Made by a program: the position numbers and the translations under genes. Below are positions 44,881 to 54,220 of a stretch of 64,000 bases of DNA, one piece after another (positions within the stretch are counted from its first letter, which is position 1; every line of letters starts with the position of its first letter). Origin of the DNA: Cytophagales bacterium. GTDB lineage: Bacteria; Bacteroidota; Bacteroidia; Cytophagales; Bernardetiaceae. Location of the stretch: assembly GCA_004293815.1 (NCBI GenBank), contig RDZD01000008.1, positions 62,001-126,000 on the forward strand, read 5' to 3'. Below the pieces are notes generated by a model. That model had not been told where the DNA came from. It did not search any database and saw only the letters and a program-made list of their open reading frames with translations.

Positions 44881-45454
44881 ACGACTTATGGTTTTTACTT
44901 AATAACTTACGCAAGTTAATAAGCGCGTACCTCATTCGGCCAAGTGCGGTGTTGATGCTTACACCCGTAGCATCAGAGATTTCTTGAAAGCTCATCTTGA
45001 AGTAATGCCTCATGATAAGTACCTCTCTCTGCGGTTTGGGCAGCCTTTTCACGCATTCGCGGAGGTGTGCATAAGTTTCGGCTTTAATCTGCTGATCTTC
45101 AAACGACTCTTCTGCAAGCTCCATAGTATTCAGAATAACACTACCGTCTTCTAATACCACCGTGGGATAACGCTTATGCTTTCTGAAATGGTCAATGGCC
45201 AAGTTATGTGCTATACGAGAAACCCAAGGTAAAAATTTACCTTCCTCAATATACTTACCCGAGCGAATGGTGTCAATGACTTTGATGAATGTTTCTTGCA
45301 GAAGGTCTTCTGCCACAAATTGATCTTTTACAATTAGGTAAATTGCAGTATAGATTTTACTTTTGTGGCGACTTACCAACTGAACGAAGGCTTGTTCATC
45401 TCCTTGACGATATCCGTTGACGAGTTCACTATCGCTGGCTTCATGTCTTTTCAT
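44840..45454 (-). CDS. ECF-type RNA polymerase sigma factor
   Basis: A 204-residue sigma-70-family protein with regions 2 and 4 only. Region 2 is around VAEDLLQETFIKVID, and region 4 is the helix-turn-helix in FKMSFQEISDATGVSINTALGRMRYAL. It should direct polymerase to a specific regulon. The small overlapping gene after it is the only candidate regulator here. Confidence 0.92.
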   Translation of the reverse strand: MKRHEASDSELVNGYRQGDEQAFVQLVSRHKSKIYTAIYLIVKDQFVAEDLLQETFIKVIDTIRSGKYIEEGKFLPWVSRIAHNLAIDHFRKHKRYPTVVLEDGSVILNTMELAEESFEDQQIKAETYAHLRECVKRLPKPQREVLIMRHYFKMSFQEISDATGVSINTALGRMRYALINLRKLLSKNHKSYAESKETLSQLSA

Positions 45455-45796
45455 TTCAGTAGCATCTTTTTAACGTAGAAAACAGATGGTTAGTATTAGG
45501 ATAAGCTTCGGTCTAATTGAGAAAAGTTGTAATAACGAATAATTTTAGCAAAGTAAACAGGCTTTTTTTTACATTCCAAACTATCCGCAAATTATTTTTA
45601 AACTTTTTTAATTATTGTCAAAAGTTATGCCATTTTCGATAAACATACTAGTTTTTTCGGTAAAAAAAATAATTTGATCGACTAAACTATATGACTTGTC
45701 GGCTAAAAATAGATTTGTTTAGGATTGTGGTATACAAAAAAATAAAAATACAATTATTATATTACAAGGGTTGAAATATAATAAAAATATATTTTA
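45455..45796. other. AT-rich divergent intergenic region
   Basis: A 342-base gap between the sigma gene and tadA that must carry both promoters. A TAGATTTG at 45710-45717 fits the plus-strand -7 consensus, but no TTTG sits 19 bases upstream. No other structure is seen. Confidence 0.4.
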
Positions 45797-46237
45797 ATGA
45801 ACGCTATGAACGATTATTTCTATATGAAAATGGCTCTAATTGAGGCTGAGAAAGCGTTCTTTGAGGCCGAAGTACCCGTTGGGGCTATTGTGGTATGGCA
45901 AGAAAAAATTATTGCTAAATCGCGAAATATGTGCGAAAAGTTGTGTGATGCCACAGCTCATGCCGAGATGTTAGCATTAACCGCTGCTTTTACTGCCACT
46001 GGTAGCAAAAATCTTTCGGAATGTACGCTTTACGTAACGCTAGAGCCATGTGTGATGTGTGCGGGAGCTTTGTTTTGGTCTCAGATAGGTGAGCTGGTAT
46101 ATGCCGCACCAGAAAAAAAGCGTGGTTTTAGCCATTGCAGCCCGCCACTTTTACATCCCAAAACCAAAGTGAGAAGTGGGATCATGGAGGCCGAAGCAGC
46201 CGCACTGCTCAAAACATTTTTTCAAAAATTAAGATAA
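45797..46237 (+). CDS. tadA: tRNA-specific adenosine deaminase
   Basis: A 146-residue zinc deaminase. The HAE motif (His55, Glu57) and PCVMC (Cys85, Cys88) form the zinc site. The enzyme converts the wobble adenosine of tRNA-Arg(ACG) to inosine. The length fits TadA; a guanine or cytosine deaminase of the same fold is less likely. A strong terminator follows. Confidence 0.9.
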   Translation: MNAMNDYFYMKMALIEAEKAFFEAEVPVGAIVVWQEKIIAKSRNMCEKLCDATAHAEMLALTAAFTATGSKNLSECTLYVTLEPCVMCAGALFWSQIGELVYAAPEKKRGFSHCSPPLLHPKTKVRSGIMEAEAAALLKTFFQKLR

Positions 46238-46305
46238 GAACACGTTTGCGCTGACTAAGTGAAGGAAAGATTGCCGTCGTTAAAAATCTAAGACAAAAGA
46301 AATCT

Positions 46306-46332
46306 ATATGCTTTGAAAGCATATTTTTTTTT
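46306..46332 (+). terminator. Rho-independent terminator after tadA
   Basis: An 8-bp perfect stem (46306-46313 with 46317-46324) has a 3-base loop, followed by eight T residues. It isolates tadA from the TIR gene. Confidence 0.85.
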
Positions 46333-46414
46333 ATCATGTTTGTAGCTTTTGATATGTTTTGTTCAGAGTATCACTACAATTTCTATTTTTGACGCTTGAC
46401 CTTACCACTACCCT

Positions 46415-48973
46415 ATGTTGATTAAAGATGCGTTTATTTCTTATGGCAGAAAAGAAAGCGTTGCTTTTGCGGCTAGAATATTCCAAACACTCAAGCTCAA
46501 TGGATACGAAGTTTGGTTTGATAAAGTAAATATTCCTATTTCTGAGCAGTGGCGCATTAGCATAGACGATGGTATTAGAAGTGCTAAAAATTTTATTTTT
46601 GTGATGGCGCCCCACTCTGTGGCCTCCAAAAACTGCCTAGAAGAACTAGAGCTTGCTCTCAAATACGGTAAGCGCATCATTCCCGTCATGCACGTTAATG
46701 AAAGAGACAAGAGCAATTGGCAAACGGTTAATGGTCTGATAGGCAAATATCACCGAATTGAAGCCAAAGAAGATGTTCAAGACGTAACAGACCTCAAAAA
46801 GTGGGCCGACGGCATGGAAAATCGTTGGGACGAGCTAGAAGACAGGGTTTTTCTAAGCACATGGTCACCTTTCACTTTTCCGCCTATAGATAATTTTGAG
46901 GAGGCTATGAAAGAAATCATGAAGGTGATTGAAAAACACAAAACCTACGTTTCCACTCATACAGAACTCCTTGTCAGAGCCAACCACTGGGATAAGCATG
47001 GACATGCTACCAAGTACTTGCTCGTGGGCGATATACGCAAACGGGCAGAACTATGGCTGGACGAAGAGTTTGTAGCTCCTGATCAACCTCCTTGCTCTCC
47101 CACCGAACTGATTTGTGATTATATATCGGAAAGTGCTCAGAATGCTAACAACTTGCTTTGTGATGTATTTTTGTGCTTCTCATCTAAAGATAAAGCCGTT
47201 CTGCGCCATATCAACTATGCTCTCAAGCGCAAGGGTATTACTACTTGGACTTATCGCTCTGATACACGTATAGGTGAGGACTTTGAAAAAGCGACTCAGC
47301 GCGGTGTTCTTCAAGCAGCTTCTTTTGTCATATTGATATCACAAAACTCTCTAGCGGCTGGACACTGTCTGGATGAGTTGGAATATGCACGCTCTCTAAA
47401 CAAGCGCATTATCCCAATCATGCTAGAAAATGTGCCTGTTTATGATTTGCCAGATGCTTTGCGTGGACTATCAAACATTAACTTTGGCAATGTTATTGAT
47501 TTTATAAACAATCCAGACTCTTCTTATTTGAAGCAAGAATTTGCAGAGTATTGTGCACGGCTCGTGACTGAGATACACTACGATCGCAACTACTTCCGCC
47601 GACACACCATGTATTTGGTGCAAGCCGACCGCTGGCGTAAGCAAAACGAAAACAAAAGTATTTTACTGCGCGGCTATAATCTTTCAGAAGCACAAAGCTT
47701 TCTAAATCAAGGCAAGAGCAGAAGCAACAACCCGCCTCTAGCTCTTCATGAAGACTTTATTAGAGCCAGTGAAATCAATTTAAGTAACCTCTACACAGAT
47801 GTTTTTATCTCTTACTCCCGTGCTGATGCTGATTTTGCGCGGAAGCTAAACTATGAGCTTCAGCTTATGGGTAAAAACACCTGGTTTGATCAAGAAAGTA
47901 TTGCCAAAACATCTAATAACTTTGAGGAAGAGATATACAAGGGCATTGATAATGCAGCTTGCTTTTTGTTTATTATTACCGAAAGTTCTATCAAATCGCC
48001 TTTTTGTACCAAAGAAGTATCTTACGCCCTCAAGCAGCGCAAAAAATTTATTCCTGTACTACTAGAGCCTCTCCAAAGTAAGTTTAGTCTGCCCGCATCA
48101 GTGCAACAAATGCAATGGGTAGATTTTCTGGACAAAGATTTTATGGAAGGCTGCGGTGAAGTGATGCGAAGCCTCGAGATAGATAGAGAACACGCCAACG
48201 AACACAGCAGATGGCTGACAAGCGCGAACGAGTGGGATAGGAACGATAGAAAAGTAGATTATCTACTGGCTAGTGAACCTAGTTTTTTAGCTGCTGATTG
48301 GCTCAAGAACGCCAAGCTGAACAATAAAATGCCTCAGCCCACATACCTACAAGAGGAGTTCATTAATGCTAGCGTCAAGGCCAGAGAAAAGGCCAAAAAA
48401 CGACGCGAGATTGTGGCGAGCAGAAACCGAATTGTTATGTATTTTGCTTTGATTATCAGTGTAGTAGCTATCTTTTTTGCCATCAAGTCAGAACGTAGAG
48501 GCGATGAACTAGAGGAGGCCAAAGCCAAGCAAGATGAGGCTTTTCAAGAGCTTTATGCCAAAAACATAGACTTGATCAAAGCCAAGAACTTTAATGATTC
48601 ACTTAACAGGATAGCCAGAGAAGCAACAGGACAAAATCGTAACTTATCTATTGAGAAACAAAAGCTTGTGGAAGACCTTATTACAGGCGATAAATCACGA
48701 ACTGATTTGGCCGAGCAACTGGGTGCTTGCCAGAGCCAGTACCAAGTACTTGATGCCAAGTATAAAATGATTTCGGAGGACTATCGCCAGCTCAAAGATG
48801 AAAAGGGGAATATTAAAAGCAAACTGCTACGCTACAACCGCACATTTGAGAAGGAGCTAGACAAAATATTCGCACCCAACAGCATTGTGGGCAACAACAA
48901 AGAAGGCATGAAAGCAGCGGTTCGCGAAAACCTCCGCCCTTACAAGGAGCTAGAACGCGATATCAATAAATAG
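46415..48973 (+). CDS. Triple-TIR membrane-anchored coiled-coil protein
   Basis: An 852-residue protein with three TIR domains: about residues 3-130, 248-390 and 460-600. Each begins with a D-x-F-(I/L)-(S/C)-(Y/F) strand and has a glutamate at the place of the TIR NADase glutamate (E77, E321, E534). A ~60-residue linker follows every TIR. All three share a pattern L-x-A-x-x-W, then YLL or ILL, then WL, then P-T-x-L-x-x-x-F-I-x-A-S. One transmembrane helix (about 673-693) is followed by a charged coiled coil to about residue 805. TIR domains signal by assembly or NAD cleavage; whether these cut NAD is inference. No partner gene is adjacent. Confidence 0.88.
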   Translation: MLIKDAFISYGRKESVAFAARIFQTLKLNGYEVWFDKVNIPISEQWRISIDDGIRSAKNFIFVMAPHSVASKNCLEELELALKYGKRIIPVMHVNERDKSNWQTVNGLIGKYHRIEAKEDVQDVTDLKKWADGMENRWDELEDRVFLSTWSPFTFPPIDNFEEAMKEIMKVIEKHKTYVSTHTELLVRANHWDKHGHATKYLLVGDIRKRAELWLDEEFVAPDQPPCSPTELICDYISESAQNANNLLCDVFLCFSSKDKAVLRHINYALKRKGITTWTYRSDTRIGEDFEKATQRGVLQAASFVILISQNSLAAGHCLDELEYARSLNKRIIPIMLENVPVYDLPDALRGLSNINFGNVIDFINNPDSSYLKQEFAEYCARLVTEIHYDRNYFRRHTMYLVQADRWRKQNENKSILLRGYNLSEAQSFLNQGKSRSNNPPLALHEDFIRASEINLSNLYTDVFISYSRADADFARKLNYELQLMGKNTWFDQESIAKTSNNFEEEIYKGIDNAACFLFIITESSIKSPFCTKEVSYALKQRKKFIPVLLEPLQSKFSLPASVQQMQWVDFLDKDFMEGCGEVMRSLEIDREHANEHSRWLTSANEWDRNDRKVDYLLASEPSFLAADWLKNAKLNNKMPQPTYLQEEFINASVKAREKAKKRREIVASRNRIVMYFALIISVVAIFFAIKSERRGDELEEAKAKQDEAFQELYAKNIDLIKAKNFNDSLNRIAREATGQNRNLSIEKQKLVEDLITGDKSRTDLAEQLGACQSQYQVLDAKYKMISEDYRQLKDEKGNIKSKLLRYNRTFEKELDKIFAPNSIVGNNKEGMKAAVRENLRPYKELERDINK

Positions 48974-49065
48974 CTTGCCCAAAACTTATGCTATCTAGTA
49001 AAAGATAAGCCTTCTTTTTGAAAGAATTGCCTTAAGAGTTTATTTTTTAAAGACTTATAGAGAGA

Positions 49066-50043
49066 TTATTTATCTCTTGTAATCACGTACTCCACCAGCT
49101 GATGCAATGCGTTTAAGTAGGGACTAGGCGGCAAGTTATCTAAAAGAGAGAGGGCTTCTTGTTTGTAATCATTCATTTTTCTGAGAGTATAGTCTATGCC
49201 ACCAGAGGCTTTGACAAAAGCAATGACTTCCTGAACGACAGCCTCTTGCTCACTTTTGTTTTTGATAAGATAAATAATATGTCGCTTTTCCGTTTTTGAA
49301 CAGTGGTTAAGCGCATAAATGAGAGGCAGGGTCATTTTTTTTTCTTTGATGTCTATACCCAAAGGCTTGCCAATCTGGGCTGCTCCATAATCAAACAAAT
49401 CATCTTTAATTTGAAAAGCTGTTCCTATCAATAATCCAAAACGTTTGGCTTGTTCTATAGCCTCTGCACTAGCTCCAGCCGAAGCCGCACCCACACCGCA
49501 ACAAGCTTCCAAAAGCGTAGCTGTCTTCTGCCGAATAATTTCGAAATACACAGCTTCTGTAATATCCATACTGCGGGCTTTCTCCATTTGGAGAAGCTCA
49601 CCTTCGCTCATTTCCCTAACAGCATGGCTTACAAGCCTTAATAATTCGAAATCGTTGTTGTCTATAGAAAGGAGAAGCCCCCTTGATAGCAAATAGTCGC
49701 CTACCAATACCGAAATTTTGTTTTTCCAAAGAGCGTTGATAGAAAACAACCCGCGTCTTTGGTTGGCATCATCCACTACGTCGTCATGTACTAGCGTGGC
49801 AGTATGGAGCAATTCTACGAGTGCTGCCCCTCTGTGTGCTGCATCTGTAATTCCACCATGCGCTCCTGCTACCAAAAACACAAACATAGGCCGTATTTGT
49901 TTGCCTTTGCTACGCACAATGTACTCCATGATTTTGTCCAGCAACATCACGTTGGTGCGCACATATTCTCTAAAACGCTCTTCAAAAAGAGTCATTTCTG
50001 AGTCAATTGGCTTTTTGATATGGTCTAAAGATAGTGTTTTCAT
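49066..50043 (-). CDS. Polyprenyl diphosphate synthase
   Basis: A 325-residue trans-prenyltransferase. I use the ATG at 50043 rather than the TTG at 50064. The first aspartate-rich motif is DDVVD (residues 87-91) in LVHDDVVD, and the second is IKDDLFDYG. It condenses isopentenyl diphosphate with allylic diphosphates; the size suits octaprenyl/solanesyl-type synthases that make the menaquinone side chain. Product length cannot be fixed by eye. Confidence 0.92.
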   Translation of the reverse strand: MKTLSLDHIKKPIDSEMTLFEERFREYVRTNVMLLDKIMEYIVRSKGKQIRPMFVFLVAGAHGGITDAAHRGAALVELLHTATLVHDDVVDDANQRRGLFSINALWKNKISVLVGDYLLSRGLLLSIDNNDFELLRLVSHAVREMSEGELLQMEKARSMDITEAVYFEIIRQKTATLLEACCGVGAASAGASAEAIEQAKRFGLLIGTAFQIKDDLFDYGAAQIGKPLGIDIKEKKMTLPLIYALNHCSKTEKRHIIYLIKNKSEQEAVVQEVIAFVKASGGIDYTLRKMNDYKQEALSLLDNLPPSPYLNALHQLVEYVITRDK

Positions 50044-50110
50044 TGCCGCAATATTACGGCTCAAAAGTTTATTCTGCTAAAAAAGTGTTTTTTTTATTTG
50101 TATGAGAAGC

Positions 50111-50158
50111 AAACAACATCTTCTTAACCACAAAAAGGCGATTAAGAAGATGTTGTTT
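50111..50158 (-). terminator. Strong 17-bp hairpin between paaD and polyprenyl synthase
   Basis: A perfect 17-bp inverted repeat (50111-50127 with 50142-50158) has a 14-base loop. It starts 24 bases after the paaD stop and precedes the polyprenyl synthase start. It separates the two genes; the T-run is short. Confidence 0.6.
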
Positions 50159-50181
50159 TGAACTTGGATGAAAAAAAATAC

Positions 50182-50643
50182 TTAAATGCACTTGAAGTGG
50201 TCAAAGGGCTGGAGGCATTCCTCACACACATACAAAGACTTGCAGGCAGTAGTGCCAAACCAGCTTTTGAGCTTAGTTTTTTGAGAGTTACAGTAAGGGC
50301 AAGACACCTCTTTTTTATTTTGCTTAGTTTTTTCAGGAGGTGCTATACCAGAAAGCCGCATCTTTTCCTTAGCTACATCGCTTATCCAATCTGTAGTCCA
50401 TGCAGGAGCCAATACGCGTTTAACCGTAACTTGATCCAAGCCTTCTTTTTTGAGCCTACTTACAATATCGTCCTCTATGACCTTCATGGCTGGGCAGCCA
50501 GAATAAGTGGGTGTAATGTCAATTTCCACTTGCTGGTTATTGATTCGCACTTGACGCACTACACCCAACTCTACAATACTGATAGCAGGAATTTCAGGGT
50601 CAGGCACATCTTCTAACCACTCGTATATTTTTTCTTGTGTCAT
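50182..50643 (-). CDS. paaD: PaaD-like phenylacetyl-CoA epoxidase assembly protein
   Basis: A 153-residue protein. The N-terminal DUF59/MIP18-type domain has PDPEIP, then IVELGVVRQV, and PTYSGCPAM with Cys50. The C-terminus is a zinc-ribbon-like region with C115/C118 and C140/C143, as in PaaD. In phenylacetate degraders PaaD helps assemble the PaaABCE oxygenase and lies next to those genes; none is present here. A general Fe-S assembly role is an alternative. Confidence 0.88.
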   Translation of the reverse strand: MTQEKIYEWLEDVPDPEIPAISIVELGVVRQVRINNQQVEIDITPTYSGCPAMKVIEDDIVSRLKKEGLDQVTVKRVLAPAWTTDWISDVAKEKMRLSGIAPPEKTKQNKKEVSCPYCNSQKTKLKSWFGTTACKSLYVCEECLQPFDHFKCI

Positions 50644-50770
50644 GATTTGGTCTTTTTATGCCTCTTTACTGGTTTAAAGATACTCGTTTTATGCACAAAT
50701 AACAAGATGTTTGAGCGATGGTTTCATTTTTTTTTATGCTACCAGCCTTCTGTTGCTGTAAAGCTACTTT

Positions 50771-52054
50771 TTAGACCACTTTTACTAAAAAATAACTGGT
50801 TTTACCTTTCTGTACGAGTAAGTACTTACCCTGGAGAAGTGTAAATTTGGGTGCAGCCGCGTGGTCTGTTATTTTTTCTTTGTTAATCCTAACCCCTCCG
50901 TTCTGAATAAGCTTGCGTGCTTCCCCTTTGGAAGAACATATCTTGAGTTCAGTAGCGTTGCTTATAAGATCTTGAACATCTGTGGTTTGTTCATAAGCCG
51001 AACGGCTAATGCTTATTTGAGGCACACCCTCAAAGACTGAAAGCATGACAGATTCAGGCAAATCGTTGATTTCTTCAATGGCAGATTTTCCAAACAAAAT
51101 CTCAGAGGCTTTCACGGCTGTTTCATAGGCGGCGCGCCCGTGTATGCGTACTGTCACATCTTCGGCAAGTGCTTTTTGTAAAACCAAAAGATGCGGTGCT
51201 TTAAGGTGTTCTTCCTCAAGCTCTTGGATGCGTGCTTGTTCCAAAAGCGTGAAAACACGGGTGAGTTGAGGAGCCTCACTATCTTTTACTTTCAGCCAAA
51301 ACTGATAAAACTGATAAGGAGAGGTCATTTTAGGATCTAGCCAAACATTACCTTGCTCACTTTTACCGAATTTAGTACCGTCCGACTTTGTGATAAGAGG
51401 GCAGGTAATTGCGTAAGCCTCACCGCTTTCCTTGCGACGGATAAGCTCTATACCACTTGTGATATTGCCCCACTGGTCTGATCCTCCCATTTGCAGACGG
51501 CAATTTTTGTGTTTATAGAGATAATAAAAATCATAGCTCTGCAAAAGCTGATAAGTAAACTCTGTATAAGAAATACCGCTTTCTAGTCTATTTTGCACGG
51601 AGTCTTTAGCCATCATGTAGTTGACGGTAAGGTGCTTGCCCACTTGTCTTAAGAAATCTAAAAATCCAAAATCTTTAAACCAATCATAGTTATTGACCAC
51701 TTCGGCAGACGCTGCGCCCTTAGAAAAATCTAAAAATTGCTTAAGCTGTTCCGAAATGCAGGTTTGATTGTGGCGCAGAACTTCTTCGTCCAAAAACTTA
51801 CGCTCTTCAGACTTTCCAGAAGGGTCTCCCACCATACCTGTAGCACCACCCGCCAAGGCGATAGGCTTGTGTCCAGCTCTTTGCAGATGTACAAGCATCA
51901 TCAAGGTGGCTAAGTTACCTATGTGCAAGGAGGCCGCCGTAGGGTCGAAACCAATATAGCCAGTACCCATGCCTTTGTTTAAATAGTTTTCGGTTTCGGG
52001 GGTTACGGTATGGAGCATATTGCGCCATCTGAGTTCCTCTATGAGATTTGCCAT
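50771..52054 (-). CDS. tyrS: Tyrosine-tRNA ligase
   Basis: A 427-residue class I aminoacyl-tRNA synthetase that charges tRNA-Tyr. The HIGH-type motif is HIGN at residues 44-47 and the KMSKS-type motif is KFGKS, following [11 protein letters not shown]-terminal S4 RNA-binding domain ends the protein ([15 protein letters not shown]). It is divergent from serS; a lone -7 box TATATTTG (52164-52157) lies about 100 bases upstream. Confidence 0.97.
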   Translation of the reverse strand: MANLIEELRWRNMLHTVTPETENYLNKGMGTGYIGFDPTAASLHIGNLATLMMLVHLQRAGHKPIALAGGATGMVGDPSGKSEERKFLDEEVLRHNQTCISEQLKQFLDFSKGAASAEVVNNYDWFKDFGFLDFLRQVGKHLTVNYMMAKDSVQNRLESGISYTEFTYQLLQSYDFYYLYKHKNCRLQMGGSDQWGNITSGIELIRRKESGEAYAITCPLITKSDGTKFGKSEQGNVWLDPKMTSPYQFYQFWLKVKDSEAPQLTRVFTLLEQARIQELEEEHLKAPHLLVLQKALAEDVTVRIHGRAAYETAVKASEILFGKSAIEEINDLPESVMLSVFEGVPQISISRSAYEQTTDVQDLISNATELKICSSKGEARKLIQNGGVRINKEKITDHAAAPKFTLLQGKYLLVQKGKTSYFLVKVV

Positions 52055-52569
52055 TTTTTTTGTTGTTTTAAAGCAGTATCCGTGCTTTTAGCTCAAAAAA
52101 GGATTTTCTATTTGTCTAATGCTTTAAGAAAGCAAAAGAAGCAGTATTTGAGGCGGCAAATATAGGCTTATTTTCTGAAATAATTATGCTGCTTCGCCTT
52201 TCAAAAGTTTTAGGATGAGTTGGTAGACTAATGTTTTTTTGATGCTTAGAAAGAGTGTGACAAACTTTGAGACACAGCTAGACTAAAAGCCAGCAAAGCA
52301 GTTGTTCTAAATGCCATAAAACTGTAAAAATATCTTGATAATCAAATGTTTAAAATAATTTTTATGCGAAGCTTTGCGCTTGCTCATCTTATTAAATTAA
52401 CATTAAACCAAACCGCAGAAGAAGCCTTCTTGTGCTGGTCGGCAGTTTGGTTTCGATTAAAAAATGTGATTTGTAAGGGATATTGATTTTATAGAAAATA
52501 AAAAAAAAGCACTACTTTTGCAGCCAAGTTTTTAAATCTAAATCAGTTTCCTCAAAAAAGCATTCAGTT
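52055..52569. other. Divergent tyrS-serS intergenic region
   Basis: A 515-base gap without an open frame of note. It holds a -7-like box TACTTTTG at 52513-52520 that fits serS, a box for tyrS at 52157-52164, and an inverted repeat at 52405-52453 lying outside both expected leaders. Confidence 0.5.
52405..52453. repeat. Inverted repeat with inner hairpin in the tyrS-serS gap
   Basis: Outer 9-bp perfect arms (52405-52413 with 52445-52453) enclose a smaller 5-bp hairpin around 52419-52431. It could be a small structured RNA or a terminator. No family was recognised. Confidence 0.45.
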
Positions 52570-53847
52570 ATGCTACAAGTAGCAGTTATTCGTCAAGAAA
52601 AAGAAAGAGTCATTAAGGCGTTGAACAAAAAAAGATTGTTTCATGCAGACCAACTCATAGACAAGGTGCTCCGCATAGACGACGAGCGCAAAGCGGTACA
52701 AAACAACCTCAACGCCCTCCAAACCGAGGCGAATGAAGCCGCTAAGTTGATTCCAAACTTGATGAAAAATGGCGAAAAAGAGGCTGCCGAACAGCTCAAA
52801 TCCCGCTCTATAGAACTTAAGTCACAAATAAAGAACCTCGATGAGCAGCTATCGGGCTTAGACCAGCAGCTCACGCAGGCTCTTTATGAACTGCCTAATT
52901 TGCCACACGAATCTGTACCTGAAGGCAAAACGCCAGATGATAACGAAGTTCTTCTTAGCAAAGGCTCTATTCCAAAGTTTGATTTTAAGGCTGCTCCGCA
53001 TTGGGATCTTATCAAAAAATACGACATCATAGATTTTGAGCTAGGCAATAAAATTACGGGCGCAGGCTTTCCGATTTATAAAGGCAAGGGTGCGCGGCTG
53101 GTTCGTGCTCTGATTAATTTTTTCTTAGACCAAGCCACTAATGCAGGCTACTTGGAAGTTCAAGCTCCTTTATTAGTGAATGAAGCATCAGCTTACGGAA
53201 CTGGCCAACTTCCTGACAAAGAAGGCCAAATGTACCATGCCACTGCTGATAATTATTACCTCATCCCAACCGCAGAAGTACCCATCACAAACCTTTATCG
53301 CGACGTGATTATTGATGAACGCGAGCTGCCTATCAAAAATGTAGGCTACACGCCTTGTTTCAGGCGCGAAGCAGGGTCTTGGGGTGCGCATGTGAGAGGA
53401 TTAAACCGACTCCATCAGTTCGATAAGGTAGAAATTGTACAAATAGCTCACCCTAGTAACTCTTATAAACTTCATGAAGAAATGTGTGCCCACATAGCTG
53501 CATTGCTTGAGTCTTTAGAATTACCCTACCGTATTTTGCGTCTTTGCGGAGGCGATATTAGCTTTAACGCGGCTCTCTGTCATGACTTTGAAGTGTTTTC
53601 GGCAGCTCAAGAACGTTGGCTCGAGGTCAGCTCTTGTTCTAATTTTGAGACCTTCCAAGCCAACCGCCTTAAACTTCGTATCAAAGACAAGCAAAACAAC
53701 AAAGTACTCGCACACACCCTCAATGGAAGCGCGTTGGCACTGCCACGTATCTTGGCTGCTATCTTGGAAAATAACCAGACTGCTAATCAAGGTATTAGAA
53801 TACCTTCTGTGTTGGTGCCATATTGTGGTTTCGAGTATATAAATTAA
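52570..53847 (+). CDS. serS: Serine-tRNA ligase
   Basis: A 425-residue class II synthetase. The N-terminal ~110 residues form the long antiparallel coiled-coil arm that grips tRNA-Ser. The catalytic core shows class II motif 2 around TPCFRREAGSWG and motif 3 around GSALALPRILAAILENNQ. It charges tRNA-Ser, and a tRNA gene for valine follows. A possible hairpin 25 bases downstream may end the transcript. Confidence 0.97.
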   Translation: MLQVAVIRQEKERVIKALNKKRLFHADQLIDKVLRIDDERKAVQNNLNALQTEANEAAKLIPNLMKNGEKEAAEQLKSRSIELKSQIKNLDEQLSGLDQQLTQALYELPNLPHESVPEGKTPDDNEVLLSKGSIPKFDFKAAPHWDLIKKYDIIDFELGNKITGAGFPIYKGKGARLVRALINFFLDQATNAGYLEVQAPLLVNEASAYGTGQLPDKEGQMYHATADNYYLIPTAEVPITNLYRDVIIDERELPIKNVGYTPCFRREAGSWGAHVRGLNRLHQFDKVEIVQIAHPSNSYKLHEEMCAHIAALLESLELPYRILRLCGGDISFNAALCHDFEVFSAAQERWLEVSSCSNFETFQANRLKLRIKDKQNNKVLAHTLNGSALALPRILAAILENNQTANQGIRIPSVLVPYCGFEYIN

Positions 53848-53872
53848 ATGGAATAAATTCCTGTATGCAAAC

Positions 53873-53901
53873 TGCTCATAAAGCACTATCTGCTTAGAGC
53901 A
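53873..53901 (+). terminator. Possible two-part hairpin after serS
   Basis: Two 5-bp stems are stacked around a small internal loop (53873-53877 with 53897-53901; 53881-53885 with 53891-53895). There is no T-run, so it is a weak candidate. It sits just before the tRNA promoter. Confidence 0.35.
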
Positions 53902-53919
53902 CAAGAAATGTGTTGTTTA

Positions 53920-53950
53920 TTTGAAAAAAGAAAACAGCACATTATCTTTG
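53920..53950 (+). promoter_or_regulatory. Exact Bacteroidota promoter for tRNA-Val
   Basis: TTTG (53920-53923), 19 bases, then TATCTTTG (53943-53950): an exact match to TTTG-N19-TANNTTTG. Transcription would begin near 53957, about 10 bases before the tRNA. Confidence 0.8.
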
Positions 53951-53967
53951 CGATGCAAAACAGCGAA

Positions 53968-54042
53968 GGGTTGTTAGCTCAGTTGGTTTAGAGCATCATC
54001 TTGACAGGGTGAGGGTCGTTGGTTCGAATCCAATACAACCCA
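53968..54042 (+). tRNA. tRNA-Val (anticodon GAC)
   Basis: A 75-base cloverleaf. The 7-bp acceptor stem is perfect (53968-53974 with 54035-54041), the D arm opens with GCTC, the anticodon loop TTGACAG gives GAC at 54003-54005, and the T arm contains TTCGAAT. The discriminator base is A at 54042 and CCA is not encoded. GAC reads GUC and GUU valine codons. Confidence 0.96.
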
Positions 54043-54220
54043 CTTTAATTGTTAATGTTATGTTTTTTTATTGAACGTTTATTAACAAATTTTTTATTGT
54101 GAAAATATGTTAAAATACATCTTGAAGGCTTATAGAGCATCTTAGTGCAACTTTTTAAATCAATCAATCTAGGTTTGAAAAAAAAATGTTAATGAAAAGT
54201 AAATAAAAATCACAAAAAAA

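Noticed and set aside
46384-46391. -7 box TATTTTTG before the TIR gene
   Set aside because: The nearest TTTG lies 22 bases upstream, three more than the consensus, so it is not listed as a promoter.
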